Assembly: GCA_002007465.1 (NCBI GenBank)
Contig: LNAC01000164.1
Coordinates: 2,859,406-2,923,405 of the forward strand
Direction: 5' to 3'
Length of the DNA stretch: 64,000 nt
Source of the DNA: Ailurus styani
Lineage: Eukaryota; Chordata; Mammalia; Carnivora; Ailuridae
Shown piece by piece: positions 59,549-64,000 of this stretch. The notes beneath the pieces were generated by a model, which saw nothing but the letters and a program-made list of their open reading frames with translations, made no database searches and was not told the origin of the DNA. A program made the translations under genes and the position numbers. Position 1 is the first letter of the stretch, and each line of letters begins with the position of its first letter.

Positions 59549-60830
59549 CTAAAAGTTTCATTTTTACAAATTAACTGCAGTCAATTAAAATGAAAACAAC
59601 AGAAAGACAACTATCTTTAAAGATAGGAATGAACAGTAAATTAGTCATAACTAAATGAAACAGCACATTTATAAATTCCACAAACATTAACAAATAACAT
59701 ACACTTTCCATATTTAAGATATATGGCAACAATACTCAATTTAGGTCCCAAAATAATTTTGCTATTTCAATATGCAAGACAAAAAAAATATTTTAAGTTT
59801 TCAGACATGTGATAACTAGGTTTTAGTTCCATTTTACAAATCAAAAAACTGATTAGAAACATGTTAGACATCTCTACATATCATCAAGAAGTCCCAGAAA
59901 GAGCCTGACAATGAACTTGTAAGCTTTATGCAGAAGTCAAATTATCCACTGTTTTCAACCTGTGTAAAACATTTTAAGGTAACTTGCTTCTGATTTTGTT
60001 TCACAGTTTATTCAAACAAATCTCAGCAATTAATTAATAAAGGTCCTCGACAAAGGAACGAAGGACTGCCCAAAGGAGCCTACTGTGATGGTGCTTTAAA
60101 GTCCCAGAACATTAACCATCATTAATAGATATATAATACCAGACGATCTGTAGGTTGAAGATGACTACAGATTTTTTATTAGCATACACAAAAGACCTGC
60201 TTAGAACTATACTGAATGGGCTTCAAGAAAGTAAACATTCATGAGTCTTACCACACATTTCTACATTATATTAAAATATATAAATATATATGTATGCATG
60301 TACACATCCGTGTGTATGTATTTATAATACTCATTGCTAACAATTAATGAGATGGCATCACACTGTGATATGTGCAACAGAACATACCAAACCTATACCC
60401 TCAAATTACCTGCTAACTGATCCTGGACAAGGAAAAGTCTGTTAAGCATGGTAAAGAGACAACAGCCAAGGCTTCATAGACCATCTTTCTTGAATATAAC
60501 CTATACCTTCCAAGAAAAAGTGATGCCAAGAAACCATCTACAAAATACAAATACTTGGTAAGCTGCATTACATACCACTTATAACCTATTACTGCCAATA
60601 AGACTCAAGAAAATGGCAGTAACTATGTTCCTATAGGTTTAAATGAATGCATGCTTCAATAATTAAATAATTAGTGGCACCACATCATCTAAATACTACA
60701 ACCTATAGTTTATCAACTATAAACTCAACTACTCAAATTAAAGCTGTGAGCTAAATTGCTCTGTGTCTGCTTACCAGGTATACTACTATGGAATCACATT
60801 ACAGCTATGTATTTGTTTTCAGATTCTTAC
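59549..60830 (-). other. CTNNA1 intron 2
   Basis: 1282 bp, donor GTAAGA, acceptor cttttag. No SINE or LINE is recognisable. A short TA/TG-rich stretch lies near 60270-60330. Confidence 0.93.
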
Positions 60831-60935
60831 CTGGGTAACAAGAGGCTCCAACAGTCTTTCAACTGCCAGAGTCCTGATCTCTAGACTTTTGGGGTCCCAT
60901 TTAAAGTTTATGTTGCCTGCGTGGACAGAAGTCAT
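60831..60935 (-). CDS. CTNNA1: CTNNA1 exon 2, first coding exon (residues 1-35)
   Basis: The exon spans 60831-60937: two untranslated bases (AA), then ATG at 60935, encoding MTSVHAGNINFKWDPKSLEI and on to LLEPLVTQ, 105 coding nt, phase 0 at its end. The acceptor is a strong pyrimidine tract (ctttctttttcag) and the donor is GTAAGA. This ATG is chosen because it matches the annotated alpha-catenin start and no coding sequence precedes it in the exon. Residue 3 is Ser where I recall Ala in human. FKWDPKSLEIRTLAVERLLEPLVTQ is the family's conserved N-terminal segment. The -3 Kozak base comes from exon 1, outside the window. Confidence 0.97.
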
Positions 60936-61575
60936 TTCTGAAAAAGAAAGAAAAGATCAAAGTGAGGCAAATAACAACCATAAACATGAAATAAATAACA
61001 AATCTCCTACTTTTAAAAAAGAACTTTTTGTATCAGCAAAAATTAATTTCAGATGGGAAAAAAAAAATCGTACTAATCTGCCCAAGAGGGCCTGGTAACT
61101 CTTAACTTCTTACACTTTCAAATGTTGAGCTTATAAACAGTAGCGGTACTACAAGAGGCACTCCCAACATACAGAGCTCTTTCCCTTTGGGCTTCTCTGG
61201 CACCAAGGCATTTCTACTTTGTTTTTCCATACCAACTTAGAAGACGAAAAGCTAACGTGAATGAAGCCCTGATTCTGATTTTTCCTACTCCACAATATTT
61301 ATAGTACAGTATTACCTAAAAGGCATAACTCCTTCATTTTTTGATGGATTCTTGGAGAATATTCTGTCTTACTCTATTAAAACATAATGCTTAAGTCTGC
61401 TGCCCTCTGCACCTACAGCTATTATCACTCATAGCCAGAAGAAATCTCAAGTCCCACTTAGTCAAGTATCAATGTATCAATGTCAAGGTAAACTTCCACT
61501 TGACAGAGGCTTTAAGACTAGGGGGAAAACTTCAAGAAAAACACCAAACGGCGTCTGCTTCTAAAAGTGGTGCCT

Positions 61576-61674
61576 ACATTGGGGAGGCTTTGTGCTATGG
61601 TGAGTGCTGTGAAAGGTGTAAGCCTGATGATTCACAGACCTGTACCCCTGGGGCAAATAATTTAAAAAAAAAAA
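61576..61674 (+). mobile_element. Very short 5'-truncated carnivore L1 3' end
   Basis: 'ctatggtgagtgctgtgaaa' and 'gattcacagacctgtacccc' with an A tail. Flanks aaaagtggtgcct (61563-61575) and aaaagtggagcct (61675-61687). Confidence 0.9.
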
Positions 61675-61789
61675 AAAAGTGGAGCCTAAAAGATAAAAGG
61701 AAAAAAAAAAAAAAGACAGGAGGTACATAACTGAAGTAAACACTAAATATAAACTTTGTGGACAACCACCTTCGTATTTAAACCTTAAA

Positions 61790-61965
61790 ATATGTTCTTA
61801 GGACCTAGAAATTCTACTTCTAGAATTTTATTCTAAAGGAAAAATCAAGGTGCATGTAAAAACTTGGATACAACGATATCCACAACAGCACTGCATGTAA
61901 TCATTAAAAATTATAAACTACCTACATTTCAGATATCACTGAATAAATAAATCACATAACCAAAT
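61790..61965 (+). mobile_element. L1ME-like fragment
   Basis: 'acctagaaattctacttcta' and 'cacaacagcactgcatgtaa' follow an old L1M 3' region. Diverged. Confidence 0.5.
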
Positions 61966-62269
61966 CACATAACCAACCACACACTACTGTGCCACTCTTA
62001 AAAAACAATGTTTACAAAAATTAGGAAAAAAAAAAAACACAAAAAACCAGTGTTCTCGCCGTCCAGGTCTTTAATTTCTATTAAATGCCAATTCCCATTA
62101 AAGAGAACCAGAATTCCTCCAAAAAAAGGAGTGGGAGGTTCTTTCAGGTCTGAGCTTTCATATTCTGCAGAAAGCAAAGAAGGGTACAAAGACTAACCTA
62201 TCGAAACAGAGAGGAACCAAAGGCTCCACTGGCCAATAAAAAAAACTGAGTATCAAAAAGCATGATTAC

Positions 62270-62476
62270 GGGCGCCTGGGTGCCTCAGTGGGTTAAAGCC
62301 TCTGCCTTCGGCTCAGGTCATGATCTCAGCGTCCTGGGATCTAGGCCCGCATCGGGCTCTCTGCTCAGCGGGGAGCCTGCTTCCTCCTCTCCCTGTCTCT
62401 CTGCCTGCCTCTCTGCCTACTTGTAATCTCTCTCTCTGTCAAATAAATAAATAAAAAATCTTAAAAAAAAAAAAAA
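62270..62476 (+). repeat. CAN SINE, young subfamily
   Basis: Head 'gggcgcctgggtgcctcagt'. Perfect duplication aaaaagcatgattac on both sides (62255-62269, 62477-62491). Confidence 0.97.
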
Positions 62477-62536
62477 AAAAAGCATGATTACAACTGCCTG
62501 ACTGACAGATAGGTAAGTACATAGAAAGATAGCCTA

Positions 62537-62752
62537 GGGGCGCCTGGGTGGCTCAGTGGGTTAAAGCCTCTGCTTTCGGCCCAGGTCATGATCTCAGGGT
62601 CCTGGGATCGAGGCCCGCATCGGGCTCTCTGCTTGGCAGGGAGCCTGCTTCCCCCCCCCCTCTCTCTCTGCCTGCCTCTCTGCCTCCTTGTGATCTCTCT
62701 CCCGCTGTGAAATAAATAAATAAAATCTTTAAAAAAAAAAAAAAAGAAAGAA
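62537..62752 (+). repeat. CAN SINE, young subfamily
   Basis: The body carries a run of ten C at about 62651. Duplication agaaagatagcctag at 62523-62537 and 62753-62767. Confidence 0.96.
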
Positions 62753-63145
62753 AGAAAGATAGCCTAGGACCATAGAGATTCTCCAAAGAAAAAGGGAATT
62801 TATCATGGATATAGAATATAATTAGAAAATGACCATTCTGCAAACCCCAATGTAGTAGCTGATTCAGGCAACAATTATCAATGCATGTTAATAACACCAT
62901 TAAGTGAAAGGCTACCAGGGAACAGGATACTTGTAAGGTGCCAAAGTATCACTTGACAAGTTATTTACTAATTACAGGGCCCGAGACATACCTTTACAAA
63001 TCTGCAATCTAATGGTCACCCTCTTAAACAGATAAACTTGGCATCACTAATGACACACCTGATATTACATACCTCCCAATATGAAGAAATGTATTACCTA
63101 TTAAGTACTCTTGATGAAAAAAAAAGCTTTAAAAGTTTTCAAGAG

Positions 63146-63357
63146 GGGTGCCTGGGTAGCTCAGTCAGTTAAGTGTCTGCCTTCAGCTCAGGTCATGATC
63201 CTGGGGTCCTGGGATCGAGGCCCGCATCGGGCTCCCTGCTCAGCAGTGAGTCTGCTTCTCTTTCCTCTCCCTCTGCTCTGCTCCCCCTACCCTGTGTGTA
63301 TGTGTGTGTGTGAGCACACGCATTCTTTCTCTCTCAATAAACCTTTAAAAAAAGAAT
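63146..63357 (+). repeat. CAN SINE with TG insertion
   Basis: The CT tract is replaced in part by 'gtgtgtatgtgtgtgtgtg'. Flanks aaaagttttcaagag (63131-63145) and aaaaggttttcaagag (63358-63373). Confidence 0.94.
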
Positions 63358-63639
63358 AAAAGGTTTTCAAGAGCCTCAGTGTTACTATAAAATGAGTAGT
63401 TGTGCAACAGCAAAAATAAATCGAATGTTTAACTAGAGCCTACTGAAGCCTCTATGTAGGTATTCAAAACCTTTCTCAATGCCATGGATCTTTCTGGCAG
63501 TCTAGTAAAGCCTAAAGACCAATGTCTGTCCAACAGAAATACAGTGTAAGCCACCTATGTAATTCTCCACTTTTTAAGAAGTAGCACCATTAAAAAGACA
63601 TGGATGATTGTACACAATATACCGAAAAAATTATTTTGG

Positions 63640-63800
63640 CATGTAAACATATTTTTTAAATTATTAGATATTTTACATAAGTACTAAGTGTCCAAATCTG
63701 GGATTTGCCTTATATTCAGGGCACATTTAAAGTCAAAGATGCCACATTTCACCTGTTCAAAAGCCACCTGTAGCTAGTAGCTTCAGGGCAGCTATAAGAC
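63640..63800 (+). mobile_element. Old MER-type element, same family as 10450
   Basis: 'cacatttcacctgttcaaaa' and 'gccacctgtagctagtagct' parallel the 3' part of 10450-10735. Confidence 0.45.
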
Positions 63801-64000
63801 CCTTTCCTACAATGTTTTTCAAATGCATAAAACACAATCTAAAGGATTACAAAGGAAACACATATACTGAAATGTAGTTATCAAGATAGTTTACAAACAC
63901 ACATGATACAATAATATTAGGCTTCTTTATTAAGACTTATCAAGAAGTCTGACAACTACTTCAAAGTAACAATGCACACGCACATTTTTCAAGGTAACAT

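Larger units (their letters stand above)
1..64000 (-). other. CTNNA1: CTNNA1 gene, partial (exons 2-7 with introns)
   Basis: Six exons on the minus strand encode a continuous 354-residue N-terminal part of alpha-E-catenin, the protein that links the cadherin/beta-catenin complex to F-actin at adherens junctions. The paralogue is settled by exon 2 (MTSVHAGNINFKWDPKSLE) and by the exon 6 stretch containing QHQGGGGGELAYALNNFD; as I recall CTNNA2 and CTNNA3, they differ clearly in both. The full protein is about 906 residues, so roughly 39% is present. Exon 1 and the promoter are upstream of 64000, and exon 8 onward (MII, MIII and actin-binding domains) is below position 1. All introns seen begin GT and end AG. 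In other mammals LRRTM2 is nested in intron 7 on the opposite strand; no such ORF occurs in the part of intron 7 present here. Confidence 0.97.
60938..64000 (-). other. CTNNA1 intron 1, 3' part
   Basis: AT-rich, with three plus-strand SINEs, a tiny L1 tail and old repeats. There is no CpG-rich segment, so the CTNNA1 promoter and exon 1 are not here. No exon is seen in 60938-61560 or 62770-63130. Confidence 0.9.

Noticed and set aside
59354..59593. 79-codon plus-strand ORF over exon 3
   Set aside because: Antisense shadow of CTNNA1 exon 3; the sense frame matches alpha-catenin exactly.
60763..61098. 111-codon plus-strand ORF over exon 2
   Set aside because: It is antisense to the real first coding exon of CTNNA1 and runs through both flanking introns.
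1..64000. CRISPR-like arrays or regularly spaced repeats
   Set aside because: The direct repeats seen are dispersed SINEs, microsatellites, a 33-bp tandem pair and one large duplication; none has repeat-spacer periodicity, and the DNA is mammalian.

Overview
This is vertebrate nuclear DNA from a carnivoran mammal. The only gene I can support is the 5' half of CTNNA1 (alpha-E-catenin), on the minus strand. Six coding exons with GT-AG splice sites join into an unbroken reading frame of 354 codons, from the initiator ATG (60935) to the end of the vinculin-binding segment of the M domain (16593). The order along the minus strand is exon 2 (60937-60831), exon 3 (59548-59353), exon 4 (29052-28886), exon 5 (28370-28251), exon 6 (20278-20009) and exon 7 (16796-16593). 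Exon 1 and the promoter lie beyond 64000, and exon 8 onward lies below position 1. Coding sequence is under 2% of the window.

The lineage call rests on the repeats. About sixty tRNA-derived CAN SINEs are present, with a head like 'gcgcctgggtggctcag', a CT-rich body and an AATAAA-bearing tail. Such SINEs are restricted to Carnivora. The most recent subfamily here carries 'gtgggttaaagcctctgc' and has near-perfect target-site duplications. From memory this is typical of mustelids (ferret, mink, otter, badger) rather than dogs or cats. Carnivore-type L1 3' ends are also present. Older layers are L1 ORF2/3' UTR remnants, L1ME-like tails, MIR, L2-like fragments, hAT/MER-type elements and one MaLR-like LTR.

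Layout: 1-16592 is part of intron 7 (an L1 at 6.2-7.3 kb and a SINE cluster at 7.9-8.4 kb). 16.6-29.1 kb holds exons 7 to 4 and introns 6, 5 and 4. 29.1-59.4 kb is the 30-kb intron 3, crowded with SINEs and two L1 remnants. 59.4-60.9 kb holds exons 3 and 2. 60.9-64.0 kb is part of intron 1.

The most notable structural signal is a 1602-bp segment (41319-42920) repeated immediately after a single N (42921) as 42922-44523, with one mismatch found by eye. It breaks a SINE that is complete only in the second copy, and is most simply an unmerged assembly overlap. I found no new gene, operon, CRISPR array or RNA gene. All other ORFs are repeat-derived or chance frames, or read past a splice site. 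This is an ordinary mammalian gene locus rather than a new system.
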